Shown one piece after another: positions 54,968-62,912 of a DNA stretch of 64,000 nucleotides (the stretch's first letter is position 1; the number at the start of each line of letters is the position of its first letter). The notes beneath the pieces were generated by a model. The model had not been told where the DNA came from, searched no databases, and saw only the letters and a program-made list of their open reading frames with translations. This DNA is from Paracoccus sp. R12_2 (lineage in GTDB: Bacteria > Pseudomonadota > Alphaproteobacteria > Rhodobacterales > Rhodobacteraceae), in NCBI RefSeq assembly GCF_017744015.1, contig NZ_JAGHRA010000015.1, forward strand, positions 41,493 through 105,492. The letters are read 5' to 3'. Both the position numbers and the translations under genes were made by a program.

Positions 54968-56161
54968 TCAGGTCGTGGCGGACATGGCGGCATCTGCGGG
55001 CAATCCCAGGGCGCGCAGCAGCGCGGCAAACTTGTTGCCGGTCTCGGCGGCCTCGGAGGCGGGATCCGAGCCGGGCACGATCCCGGCACCGGCATACAGC
55101 CGGGCCTGATTGCCGGCGATCCGGGCGCAGCGGATCGCGACATGCCAGGCGCCATCACCAGTGGTGTCGCACCAGCCCACGGCGCCTGCATAGTAGTCGC
55201 GTCCGACCGGTTCTAGCCGCTCGATCAGCGCGGCGGCGCGATCGCAGGGCAGGCCGCACACGGCCGGGGTCGGGTGCAGCATCGTGGCCAGCAGGATCGA
55301 CGGCGTGCTGTCGTCCTTCAGTTCGCCGGTAATACGGGTTCCCAGATGCCACATGCTGCGCGTGCAGGTCAGGCCCGTTCCATCCGGGCAGCCAAGCTGG
55401 CGGCAACAGGGGGCAAGCGTGTCGAGGATATATTCCACCACCATCGCGTGTTCGCGTCGATCCTTGTCCGATCCGGCCAATCCGGCGCAAGCCTCGGCAT
55501 CCGCTGTGGGGTCCGCGTGTCGCGGTGCAGACCCGGCCAGCGGGTTCGACATGATCCGACCGGCGCGCTTTTCCACCAGTATCTCGGGCGAGGCGCCGAC
55601 CAGGACTGCGGGGCTGTCCCCGAAGGATGCATCGCGCAGCGCCACGTGAAAGGTCGTGACAGTCGGATCCTCGGCCAATCTGGATTGCAGCAGGTCGGGA
55701 TTGATCGGGCGGCTGGCATGCACGGTCAGGCTGCGTGCCAGCACGATCTTGCGCAGACGGTCCGGGCCGTCTGGGTCGGACGTCATGATGCGCAGCGCCT
55801 CGGCGACGGTTTCGGCGTATTTCGCCGCGGCCGGTTCCGCGCGCAGGGTGGGATCTGGTGCGCAGGCGTGCGCCGTTGTCGCGTGCAGCGGCTGGCGGTC
55901 GATGCCGGCGGCAAGCCACAGGCAGTCGGCCCCGTCGCGCCGGAACGGCAGCGCACCGGCCAGAACCGAACCGGTGCCACCTTCTGCAAGGGCCTGCGAC
56001 ACCCGTGCCTGTCGCGTTGCGCCGGTTCCGGAGGGGACCGGTGACGGTGTTCCTCTGGCGCGCAGGGTGCCATCCGGTCCACGGAAGACAAAATGCCCTG
56101 CCGCGGCGTTGGCCCGCGCGAATTCGGCAGGATCAAGAAGTGACATGTTCATGCTGTTCAT
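54968..56161 (-). CDS. entC: Isochorismate synthase (EntC/DhbC)
   Basis: The 397-residue chorismate-utilising enzyme makes isochorismate from chorismate. Characteristic segments are LRKIVLARSLTVHASRPI, AVLVGASPEILVEKRAGRIM, SNPLAGSAPRH, KDRREHAMVVEYILDTLAP, TILLATMLHPTPAVCGLP-like sequence and YYAGAVGWCDTTGDG. GAGIVPGSDPASEAAETGNK holds the metal-binding Glu. ATG 56161 is used; ATG 56152 and 56146 are equally possible, and none has a strong ribosome site. The frame stays open to 56380 but that part does not look like an EntC N-terminus. A 21-bp motif lies at 56378-56398. Confidence 0.93.
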   Translation of the reverse strand: MNSMNMSLLDPAEFARANAAAGHFVFRGPDGTLRARGTPSPVPSGTGATRQARVSQALAEGGTGSVLAGALPFRRDGADCLWLAAGIDRQPLHATTAHACAPDPTLRAEPAAAKYAETVAEALRIMTSDPDGPDRLRKIVLARSLTVHASRPINPDLLQSRLAEDPTVTTFHVALRDASFGDSPAVLVGASPEILVEKRAGRIMSNPLAGSAPRHADPTADAEACAGLAGSDKDRREHAMVVEYILDTLAPCCRQLGCPDGTGLTCTRSMWHLGTRITGELKDDSTPSILLATMLHPTPAVCGLPCDRAAALIERLEPVGRDYYAGAVGWCDTTGDGAWHVAIRCARIAGNQARLYAGAGIVPGSDPASEAAETGNKFAALLRALGLPADAAMSATT

Positions 56162-56455
56162 CACTGGCTGCCCACTGGCGGTTGCCGTGGAGTTTCGGGA
56201 CAGGGCCTGACCGGCCAAGGATGATGCCTGCCGGACGCGAAGCAGGGTCGGCTGCGCGTCGGTGGGGTTTTCAAGGGTCGGACCGCGCCATGCCCGGGGC
56301 GGGACGCGGTCCGAGGAGCGACAAGAGGGGTTTATGTCGGATCCCGGCGCGAACCTGTCCAATCTACGGGCTATAGTCAACTAAAAAAGTAAGGATTATG
56401 GAGGCGCGGCGAAACCCTGCCTTGGCGCGGCCTGGTGGGGCATATGAAAGGCAGA
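56162..56455. promoter_or_regulatory. entC/entD divergent region with candidate iron-responsive motif
   Basis: This 294-base gap has a GC-rich half next to entC (a leader of about 200 bases) and an AT-rich block around 56370-56400. Nothing coding is seen with confidence. Within the AT-rich block lies the motif shared with the receptor promoter. Confidence 0.55.
56378..56398 (-). promoter_or_regulatory. Motif TAATCCTTA-N7-AGTTG upstream of entC
   Basis: Read toward entC on the minus strand, TAATCCTTA (56398-56390), seven bases and AGTTG (56382-56378) are identical in sequence and spacing to 57184-57204 in front of the receptor gene. The shared position suggests binding by a common iron-responsive regulator or a shared promoter type. 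Confidence 0.6.
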
Positions 56456-57136
56456 ATGATGCAGGTTGCAGACATCTTGGAGACGCCGCTTTTTGTGGTG
56501 CCGGGCCTGTCCTGGGCACAGTTTGACCCAGCATGGATCATGGACGATGCCGATCCCGACACCTTGTGCTGCGACGCCGGGAATCATGAAATCCTGCGGG
56601 TAGCCTTGCATCGTGATCTTCGCATGGCGCGACCGCGCAGACGGCGCGAGTGGCTTTCGGGGCGATTGTGCGCCGCGCTTGCGTTGCGCCGTTTGGGGGC
56701 TTCGGAATTCGTCGGAATGCAAGGGCGCGCACCTTGCTGGCCGGATCGATGCACAGGGTCCATCAGCCACAGCCCTGCGCGCGTCGTTGCCGTCGCGGGT
56801 CGTGGGTTTTCCGGGCTGGGCGTGGATTGTGAGTTGCGGCTTGACGCCGCCGCCGCGTCCCTGCTGGCACCCGCCGTTCTGTCGCCGGGCGATCTTCGTG
56901 CGCGCGCCCCGTGGCTTGGGGAAGCCGACGCCGTTTCGGTGATCTTTTCGGCCAAGGAGGCACTGTTCAAGGCGTTGTCCCCGCAGCGCTGTAACTTGCC
57001 CGATTGCCGCGCTGTCAACGTAACCTGCTGGCGCGCCGCCACGCTTGACCTGTGCATGGACGGGCATAGCTGGCCCGTTTTCTGGCGCTGCATGGGCCGT
57101 GAGGTGCACACATTGGCAGTTACGCGGGAATCCTGA
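56456..57136 (+). CDS. entD: 4'-phosphopantetheinyl transferase, EntD type
   Basis: The 226-residue enzyme puts phosphopantetheine on the aryl carrier protein serine. EntD/Sfp family motifs are RCTGSISHSPARVVAVAGRG (motif 1), FSGLGVDCELRL (metal-binding Asp/Glu) and SVIFSAKEALFKALSP (motif 3). AAAGG before ATG 56456 favours that start or ATG 56459; ATG 56444 is also in frame. It is divergent from entC and lies upstream of the receptor gene, which completes the cluster. Confidence 0.92.
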   Translation: MMQVADILETPLFVVPGLSWAQFDPAWIMDDADPDTLCCDAGNHEILRVALHRDLRMARPRRRREWLSGRLCAALALRRLGASEFVGMQGRAPCWPDRCTGSISHSPARVVAVAGRGFSGLGVDCELRLDAAAASLLAPAVLSPGDLRARAPWLGEADAVSVIFSAKEALFKALSPQRCNLPDCRAVNVTCWRAATLDLCMDGHSWPVFWRCMGREVHTLAVTRES

Positions 57137-57183
57137 CTATTTAACTATGATATTTTTACAACACGCCCGCCGCGTTCTTGATT

Positions 57184-57204
57184 TAATCCTTAGTAAAACA
57201 GTTG
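57184..57204 (+). promoter_or_regulatory. Motif TAATCCTTA-N7-AGTTG upstream of the TonB-dependent receptor
   Basis: TAATCCTTA (57184-57192) and AGTTG (57200-57204) are separated by seven bases, the same as in the entC region, and point toward the receptor gene 59 bases downstream. The surrounding 57137-57215 is markedly AT-rich compared with the genes. Confidence 0.6.
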
Positions 57205-57262
57205 TGAATCCCGGCGCGGCCGGACTAGGCGAACCACATCGTCAATTTATCGAGGTTCCGTC

Positions 57263-59239
57263 ATGAAGCTGCGCCGCGTCTTCCCGCTTGCGGGTGTTTC
57301 CATTCTTGCACTTGCGACGGCGTCCGCCGCGCAGGACGCAACGATCTCGCAAACGCCGGGCACCATTATTCTCAGCCCGATCACCCTGGTTGCCGACGGG
57401 CAGGAAAGCGTCGAGGCGACGGGCGGTGTCGTCGTGAGCCAGCAGGATATCGAGGCGCTGCAGCCGGCGGACGTGTCGGAACTGTTCGCGCGGGATTCCG
57501 CGGTCACAGTCGCTGCGGGGTCTGGCCAGTCGAAGCGTATCCATGTCTTTGGACTTGAGCAGTCGAACCTTGCCGTGTCGGTGGACGGCGTGCCGCAATT
57601 CAAGGATGGCTGGCATCACAGCGGCTCGAACGTGATCGATCCGGCCTTCCTGAAACGGGTCGAGGTGAATGCAGGCGCGGCGCCCGCAGACGCCGGTTTC
57701 GCCGCCGCAGCCGGTGCTGTGCGCTATGAAACGCTTGGTGCGCGCGACTTGTTGACCGATGGTCGCACGCAGGGCGGTCGCGTCGGCCTGTCCTATGGCA
57801 CCAACGGGCGCGGGGTGTCGGCCAATCTGGCGGGCTACGGCGTTCACGAGGGCTTTGACTGGTTCGCCATGGTCCATGCCGCACGCGGCGATAATTATGA
57901 CGCTGGCAATGGCGATGAAATTCCGGGCAGCGAATCCGCTGTCACCGGCGGGCTTGTCAAGCTGGGCTACGAGTTCGAAACCCACCGGATCGAATTGTCC
58001 TACGAGCACAGCAGGGACGATGCAGACCGTGTGGCGCGGATGAACATGGACCTGAGCGACGAGGTCTTCCCGCTGAAGATCACGCGCGACACGCTGAGCC
58101 TGAGATACAGTTCGACCGCGCCCACCGCGATGTGGGATCCCGAGATACGGTTCTATGTCAGCCGCAACGAATACACGCGCCCCGACTTCATCCCGGATCG
58201 TGCCGGCGGCGACTTCGCGTTCGAGGCACAGGCCGTGGGCGGCGTGATGCAGAACCGCTTTGCCATGGGGCCGGGCACCATCACCACCGGGATCGACTGG
58301 GCCTATAACGACTACAAGATCGACAATTTTGGCGACACGGATGTTCGTTTCCACACCACCGAGACGATGCAGGTCGGGGCGTTCGTGCAGGGGCGGTTCG
58401 AATTCCAGAACGGCATCGATCTGTCCACCGGCGCGCGCGTGGACCACCACCGCTATACCGATTGGAACGGCCTGCGAAAGGCGGATAGCGGCGTCAGCGT
58501 GAACGGCACCGTGGCCTATGAAGTCTCACCGGGATACGAGGTATTCGCGGGGGCGTCGCGTACCTGGCTGGGATACGACATCGGCGAGTACGGCTATCTG
58601 CACGCCCGCGACAGCAGCACCTTTACCTCGCCCGACTATGAACCGGCCACTGCCACCAACTACAAGCTTGGCGTGAATGCGAATCAGGGTAACTGGACAG
58701 GCAACCTGACCCTGTTCGACACCCGTCTGGACGGTCTGGCCAACGCGTATTTCCCGATCCTCGAGAACAGCGAGGAATATCGCAGCCGGGGCGTCACGCT
58801 GTCGGGTAACTACAGCTGGGGCAGCGGCCGGTTCGGCGCCAGCATCACCACCGCCAAGCTGACCTTCGACGGCGATGAACTGCCGCCCGCCGGCGGCGAG
58901 GCCACCCCGATCGGCACCGTCGCCTCGTTGTTCGTGGATCAGGAGATTCCGCAATACAACCTGACCGTGGGCGCCACGCTGGAGATGGCGGACCGACTGT
59001 CCGGGGATTATATCGACGATAACGGGTTCGAGGATCACCCCGGTTATGGCGTTCTGAACGCCTATGCCGAATGGCGTCCGGCCAGCTACGAGAATGTCGT
59101 GGTCCGTCTTGGCGTCGATAACCTGCTGGACAAGGCCTATTACGAACGCTCTAGCTATGGCCGCAATACGGAGCCTGACGTGACCCCGCTTTATGCGCCC
59201 GGCCGGACCGTCACACTGGGTCTGACGATGGATTTCTGA
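57263..59239 (+). CDS. TonB-dependent outer-membrane receptor for a catecholate siderophore
   Basis: The 658-residue protein has a signal peptide (MKLRRVFPLAGVSILALATA, then SAAQD) and a TonB-box-like stretch IILSPITLVAD. A plug domain (about 50-170) contains DVSELFARDSAVTVAAGSGQ and VSVDGVPQFKDGWHH. A beta-barrel follows, ending LGVDNLLDKAYYER and the terminal LGLTMDF with C-terminal Phe. Place next to the catechol genes and the shared motif make a ferric-catecholate receptor likely; ligand specificity cannot be read. A strong terminator follows. Confidence 0.92.
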   Translation: MKLRRVFPLAGVSILALATASAAQDATISQTPGTIILSPITLVADGQESVEATGGVVVSQQDIEALQPADVSELFARDSAVTVAAGSGQSKRIHVFGLEQSNLAVSVDGVPQFKDGWHHSGSNVIDPAFLKRVEVNAGAAPADAGFAAAAGAVRYETLGARDLLTDGRTQGGRVGLSYGTNGRGVSANLAGYGVHEGFDWFAMVHAARGDNYDAGNGDEIPGSESAVTGGLVKLGYEFETHRIELSYEHSRDDADRVARMNMDLSDEVFPLKITRDTLSLRYSSTAPTAMWDPEIRFYVSRNEYTRPDFIPDRAGGDFAFEAQAVGGVMQNRFAMGPGTITTGIDWAYNDYKIDNFGDTDVRFHTTETMQVGAFVQGRFEFQNGIDLSTGARVDHHRYTDWNGLRKADSGVSVNGTVAYEVSPGYEVFAGASRTWLGYDIGEYGYLHARDSSTFTSPDYEPATATNYKLGVNANQGNWTGNLTLFDTRLDGLANAYFPILENSEEYRSRGVTLSGNYSWGSGRFGASITTAKLTFDGDELPPAGGEATPIGTVASLFVDQEIPQYNLTVGATLEMADRLSGDYIDDNGFEDHPGYGVLNAYAEWRPASYENVVVRLGVDNLLDKAYYERSSYGRNTEPDVTPLYAPGRTVTLGLTMDF

Positions 59240-59262
59240 TCTCCAGCAAGCAGATCTTCATC

Positions 59263-59295
59263 AGCGGCGCCACGCGATTGGCGCCGCTTTTTTTT
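59263..59295 (+). terminator. Rho-independent terminator of the receptor gene
   Basis: A perfect 10-bp stem AGCGGCGCCA (59263-59272) / TGGCGCCGCT (59279-59288) with a 6-base loop is followed by seven T. It marks the end of the siderophore locus. Confidence 0.95.
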
Positions 59296-59656
59296 GGTTG
59301 GTAGCGGCCGCGTTGCGGATCTGGCGATCAGTTTTGGGCAGAACATCTGATCGTCAGGATTTGGCGGGCTTATCCTCCCTGAATTCGCCAATCCATGTCC
59401 GGCTCTCGTCATTTGCACTGTCCGACGGCAGCCGGCGCGGTTTCGAAACTAGGTTCCCGGATTTCGTGCCTAGCCGCCGTTCTGTGCATTCCGTTCGCGC
59501 ACGTGCAGATATCTGGGGCCGGGCTTCGACGGCATCACCATGGCGAACGGAGAACGGTTCGCCGCGCCTGATCTTCCCACATTCAAAGATTGTGGTCGTC
59601 CGAACGGATGGGACTTGCATTCAGCGACATTGCGCGCTACCTGCCCGTCCTACGGT
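59296..59656. other. Intergenic region before tRNA-Pro
   Basis: No convincing gene is seen in these 361 bases. One near-perfect 11-bp inverted repeat (10 of 11) CTGGCGATCAG (59321-59331) / CTGATCGTCAG (59347-59357) is present. The promoter for the tRNA should lie at the right end. Confidence 0.55.
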
Positions 59657-59733
59657 CGGAGCGTAGCGCAGCCTGGTAGCGCACCTGCTTCGGGAGCAGG
59701 GGGTCGGAGGTTCGAATCCTCTCGCTCCGACCA
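59657..59733 (+). tRNA. tRNA-Pro (anticodon CGG)
   Basis: The 77-base gene folds as a standard cloverleaf. The acceptor stem is CGGAGCG (59657-59663) with CGCTCCG (59723-59729). The anticodon stem CCTGC/GCAGG encloses loop TTCGGGA with anticodon CGG, and the T-arm has GGTTCGAATCC. CCA is encoded (59731-59733). The C1 start is typical of proline tRNAs. Confidence 0.97.
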
Positions 59734-60201
59734 TCTTTTGCTTGAAAAGAGGCAGATAGATTTGCCTTTTCGATCACGAGAACTGCCTCTCCCGCATATT
59801 AACTCCCATACAACGTACTGATTTTGCCAAATTAACGACGCTTGGGAATGAACTCGCCACAATCAGTGATGATCGGTCACGATGAGAGCTACCGGATTCA
59901 GCTTTCTTTCAAACGCCGGACTTCAGAGTTGCGGTCGCCACCGACGAGATCTCACAACACCCAAAATTACGGCTTCCTATGCCTGCTATGCCGGGGCACC
60001 TCCGCTCACCGACTTGCATGATAGATGCCATGTTGCGAGAAACTCCATCGACGCGTTGGGCGGGGAGTAGACGTTCGCTGCGTTCTGAACGAACGGCAGC
60101 AATGCGGACAAAGCTGCCGTTCGTCTCTGCTCGCCCTATGTCCGCTTGCCCTGGGAGGCCATACTCGCGGATCTGTCTCGAACCGCAGCATCAGGCTTTT
60201 C
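59734..60201. other. Gene-poor stretch after tRNA-Pro
   Basis: These 468 bases hold only short overlapping frames without recognisable features. Base composition is mixed and less GC-rich than the genes on the left. It could be decayed sequence at the border of an inserted segment. Confidence 0.5.
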
Positions 60202-60690
60202 TCATCCGTCGACGTTTGGCCCATCGGTTGGCACGTCGAGTGTGCGCTTGTAGCTGGTCATCACCACCGAAGTTCGGAAGCGGCGCACGTTGGGCTGGTC
60301 GAAGAACAGACGGCGGGTGAGGGCTTCGAAATCCGCCATGTCGCGGGCGACGCAGATCAGGACGAAGTCGCCCTCGCCGGTCACGTAATGGCACTGCTGG
60401 ACCTGTGGCTCGGCGCAGGCAGTGCGGGCGAAGCCGTCGATCTGATCTGGCCGCTCGCGCTCAAGCTCGACCGAAACGACGAAGGTCATCGCCTGCCCGA
60501 GCGCGGCGGGATCAAGCACCGCGACGGTGCCCGCGATTACCCCGTTCCGGCGCAGCTGGGTTAGGCGCCGTTGCACGGTGGCAACCGACAGTCCCGTCTC
60601 GTCAGCGAGTTGGTCGAGCTTGACCTGCGCGTCGCGCTGAAGGGCCGCGAGCAGCGTGCGGTCGGCATTATCGAACGTCGGCATCATCAT
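60202..60690 (-). CDS. Lrp/AsnC family transcriptional regulator
   Basis: The 162-residue protein has an N-terminal helix-turn-helix (FDNADRTLLAALQRDAQVKL, then DETGLSVATVQRRLTQLR) and a RAM domain (about 65-150) with VTGEGDFVLICVARDMADFE. The C-terminus NVRRFRTSVVMTSYKRTLDV is typical. It begins at one of three consecutive ATG codons (60690, 60687, 60684). It is divergent from a PLP-dependent ammonia-lyase-like gene, the usual arrangement for a local amino-acid catabolism regulator. Confidence 0.9.
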   Translation of the reverse strand: MMMPTFDNADRTLLAALQRDAQVKLDQLADETGLSVATVQRRLTQLRRNGVIAGTVAVLDPAALGQAMTFVVSVELERERPDQIDGFARTACAEPQVQQCHYVTGEGDFVLICVARDMADFEALTRRLFFDQPNVRRFRTSVVMTSYKRTLDVPTDGPNVDG

Positions 60691-60790
60691 GAGGCCACCG
60701 TATCACGGGCTACAGCCGTTACGGGAATGTTTCTCGCATATCGGGTACGCGTGCCGCAAACGCCGCACGCTTTCGTGGCAGATTGCATTC

Positions 60791-61750
60791 ATGACCATGC
60801 TCGACCCCGCGCCCGTACGCGCCCGCCTGTCTCGGTGCCCCGTCCATGCACCGACCCCGCTCCGACGGCAGATGCCGGGCGGGCGACCGCTCTGGATCAA
60901 GGATGAACGGGCACGGATGGGGCTTGGCTCGTTCAAGGCCTTGGGCGGGGCCTACGCGGCGCTGCGGCTGATCGAGGCGAGGGGACGGGTTGATGTCACC
61001 TTCGTCACCGCGAGCGCAGGGAACCACGGCCTGTCGGTCGCCGCCGGCGCACGGGTCTTCGGAGCGATGGCCCGCATCCACATCGCGCGCACGGTGTCCG
61101 AGGACTTCGCCGACCGGCTGCGCGCCGAAGGGGCGGAAGTCGTCCGTTCGGGCGAGGCCTACGAGGCCTCCGTCGCCGCCGCGATCGCGGATGCCGAGGC
61201 GACGGGGGCGATCCACCTCGCCGATGGATCCTGGCCCGGCTACACGGAGCCGCCCCAGCTGGTGATGGAGGGCTATACCGTAATCGCCGAAGAGCTGCGG
61301 GAGGCGTTCGAGGCCGCCGGGCCTAGGCCTGACGCCTGGCCCGACGTCGTCTACCTCCAAGCGGGTGTCGGGGGCCTCGCCGCCGCGATGGCGGCACGCA
61401 TCCGCGCCGCCTGGTCCGTGCAGCCGCGCATCGTCGTGATCGAGCCCGAGGCGGCCCCTTGCCTGCGCGAGAGCATGCGTGCGGGTCGCATCATCACGGT
61501 CGACGGCCCAGTCTCCGAGATGGGCCGGCTCGACTGCAAGACGCCGTCCCTCCTAGCCTTCGACATCCTGCGCGAGACGGCGGACGCGTTTGAGACCGTT
61601 TCCGAAGCCGAGGCCGCGGCGGCCGTCGACCTGATAGCCGCCGAGGGCCTTGCAACCACGCCCTCGGGAGCGGCGGGCGTCGCTGGCTGGATGCGGATGG
61701 GCGGAGAGCGCCCGCTCGCGATCCTCAGCGAGGGTCCGGTCGATGGCTGA
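60791..61750 (+). CDS. PLP-dependent fold-type II ammonia-lyase-like enzyme (threonine/diaminopropionate lyase family)
   Basis: The 319-residue protein has the PLP-lysine segment KDERARMGLGSFKALGGAYA (Lys near residue 52), the SAGNHGLSVAAGARVFG phosphate/cofactor loop and VYLQAGVGGLAAAMAARIRA. The KDE-x-R-x-G-x-x-FKALGG form is closer to diaminopropionate ammonia-lyase and related enzymes than to IlvA. It is shorter than DAL (about 400), lacking roughly 80 residues. Substrate is therefore open. ATG 60791 or 60797 is the start. A divergent Lrp-type gene probably regulates it. Confidence 0.8.
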   Translation: MTMLDPAPVRARLSRCPVHAPTPLRRQMPGGRPLWIKDERARMGLGSFKALGGAYAALRLIEARGRVDVTFVTASAGNHGLSVAAGARVFGAMARIHIARTVSEDFADRLRAEGAEVVRSGEAYEASVAAAIADAEATGAIHLADGSWPGYTEPPQLVMEGYTVIAEELREAFEAAGPRPDAWPDVVYLQAGVGGLAAAMAARIRAAWSVQPRIVVIEPEAAPCLRESMRAGRIITVDGPVSEMGRLDCKTPSLLAFDILRETADAFETVSEAEAAAAVDLIAAEGLATTPSGAAGVAGWMRMGGERPLAILSEGPVDG

Positions 61751-62036
61751 CCCCACCTTCGACGCGGTCGCTTTCCGCCGAAACAGCCAATCGTTCGAGT
61801 CGCGGCATCGATAGAAAAGGGCTCGGAGCGGGCTTGCGGTCGCGCAGAACAAACGTCGACCTTGGTCCGCTCCGAATGTCGGCTTCCACCTTTTTTGAGC
61901 CATCGGCTTGTCGCCGCAGCGAACAAAGCGCTAATTCGCTGCAGTTACTCGAACGACCGCTTCACGGTGATCTAAATTCGTTCGGCAAAGCGCCTGATGC
62001 GTTGCACCAGGCGCCTTTTGTTCCTGTCACATCGCG
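61751..62036. other. Intergenic region with terminator
   Basis: Nothing coding is apparent in these 286 bases between the convergent lyase and ABM-like genes. The terminator at 61990-62019 is the only clear element. Confidence 0.5.
61990..62019. terminator. Bidirectional hairpin terminator
   Basis: GCGCCTG (61990-61996) pairs with CAGGCGC (62008-62014), extended inside by TGC/GCA, and is followed by CTTTT on the plus strand. It lies 17 bases after the ABM-like stop (minus strand) and also terminates rightward transcription. Confidence 0.75.
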
Positions 62037-62756
62037 CTACTTGATGGCGAGGATGTCGAAGTTGTGGACGTTAGCGACCACACCGTAGTCCCACCCGCCA
62101 GCGACCAACTCCGCTGCCCGTTCGTTCAGCAGCCCGGCGACTTGACCGGCAAAGTGTGCTTCACGGCCAGCATTGTTTGTGAAGATGTCGAAGATTGCGA
62201 AGGATGTTTCGTCAATCTGCAGCGCCGCCCAGAACAATGTGCCGGGTTCGGTTTCTTCGACGATGGGACCAGCTGCGGTCAGCAAGGCTGCCAATTCCGG
62301 CCCTTTGCCGGGTGCTGCTTCGAGCGTGATGTACGTGGCTGTCGTGGCCGAGTAGAGATCAACCGGTTCCCTCATCGACAAGACATCGGAATTGTTGATG
62401 TTCGCGACAACACCATCGTCCCAGCCTCCGGCGACCAGCGCGTCGGCATTTTGGTTCAAAGCCGCGGCCACGGCGCCGGAGAAATGCGCATTGCGCGCTT
62501 CTTCATCCACGAAGATATCAAAGATCGCGAGCGTATCTTCGGCTTGCAAGGCAAACCAAAGCACGGTGCCTGGTTCGGTGTCCGCGACAATCGGGGCGGC
62601 TCCGGCCAGAAATTCGGCGAATGCTTCGGTCTGGCCTTCAGCAGCGGGCATGGCGATGTAGCTGGCAGTGTGATTTTCCATTGGGGTTTCCTGTGCGGCT
62701 GCAGATGTCGTGATCAAGGCCAAAGCGGCGAGTGTCTTGAGAATTTGGGCTTTCAT
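62037..62756 (-). CDS. Secreted tandem-duplicated ABM-like domain protein
   Basis: The 239-residue protein has a signal peptide (MKAQILKTLAALALITTSAA, then AQETP). Two homologous halves of about 100 residues follow: each has a TEPGT(V/L) strand, an (A)IFDIF segment, a HF(S/A)G helix and the end ALVAGGWDDGVVAN or ELVAGGWDYGVVAN. The ferredoxin-like fold of antibiotic biosynthesis monooxygenase (ABM) or dimeric stress proteins is the best match. The natural dimer appears fused in one chain. GGAGG stands before ATG 62756. Function is unknown; it is divergent from a LysR regulator. Confidence 0.8.
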   Translation of the reverse strand: MKAQILKTLAALALITTSAAAQETPMENHTASYIAMPAAEGQTEAFAEFLAGAAPIVADTEPGTVLWFALQAEDTLAIFDIFVDEEARNAHFSGAVAAALNQNADALVAGGWDDGVVANINNSDVLSMREPVDLYSATTATYITLEAAPGKGPELAALLTAAGPIVEETEPGTLFWAALQIDETSFAIFDIFTNNAGREAHFAGQVAGLLNERAAELVAGGWDYGVVANVHNFDILAIK

Positions 62757-62912
62757 GGTCGCCTCCTGATTGAGAGGTTGTTGTGTCTGGTTTCGATGCA
62801 CCCTTTTCCCATGCCGAATGCCTCAGGCACCAATCCCGAACTTCTATTCTTTGATAGACATGTGCTATGGTGAACCTCATGGCGGAAAGTGACGGAGACT
62901 GTGGCAGTGGAG

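Noticed and set aside
56162..56380. Extended EntC N-terminus beginning at 56380
   Set aside because: The extra 73 residues are Arg/Ser/Pro-rich without family resemblance, and EntC-like sequence starts at the MSLLDPAEF segment.
59354..59620. 88-codon minus-strand frame before the tRNA
   Set aside because: It has no start signal or family resemblance, and composition does not differ from the surrounding non-coding DNA.
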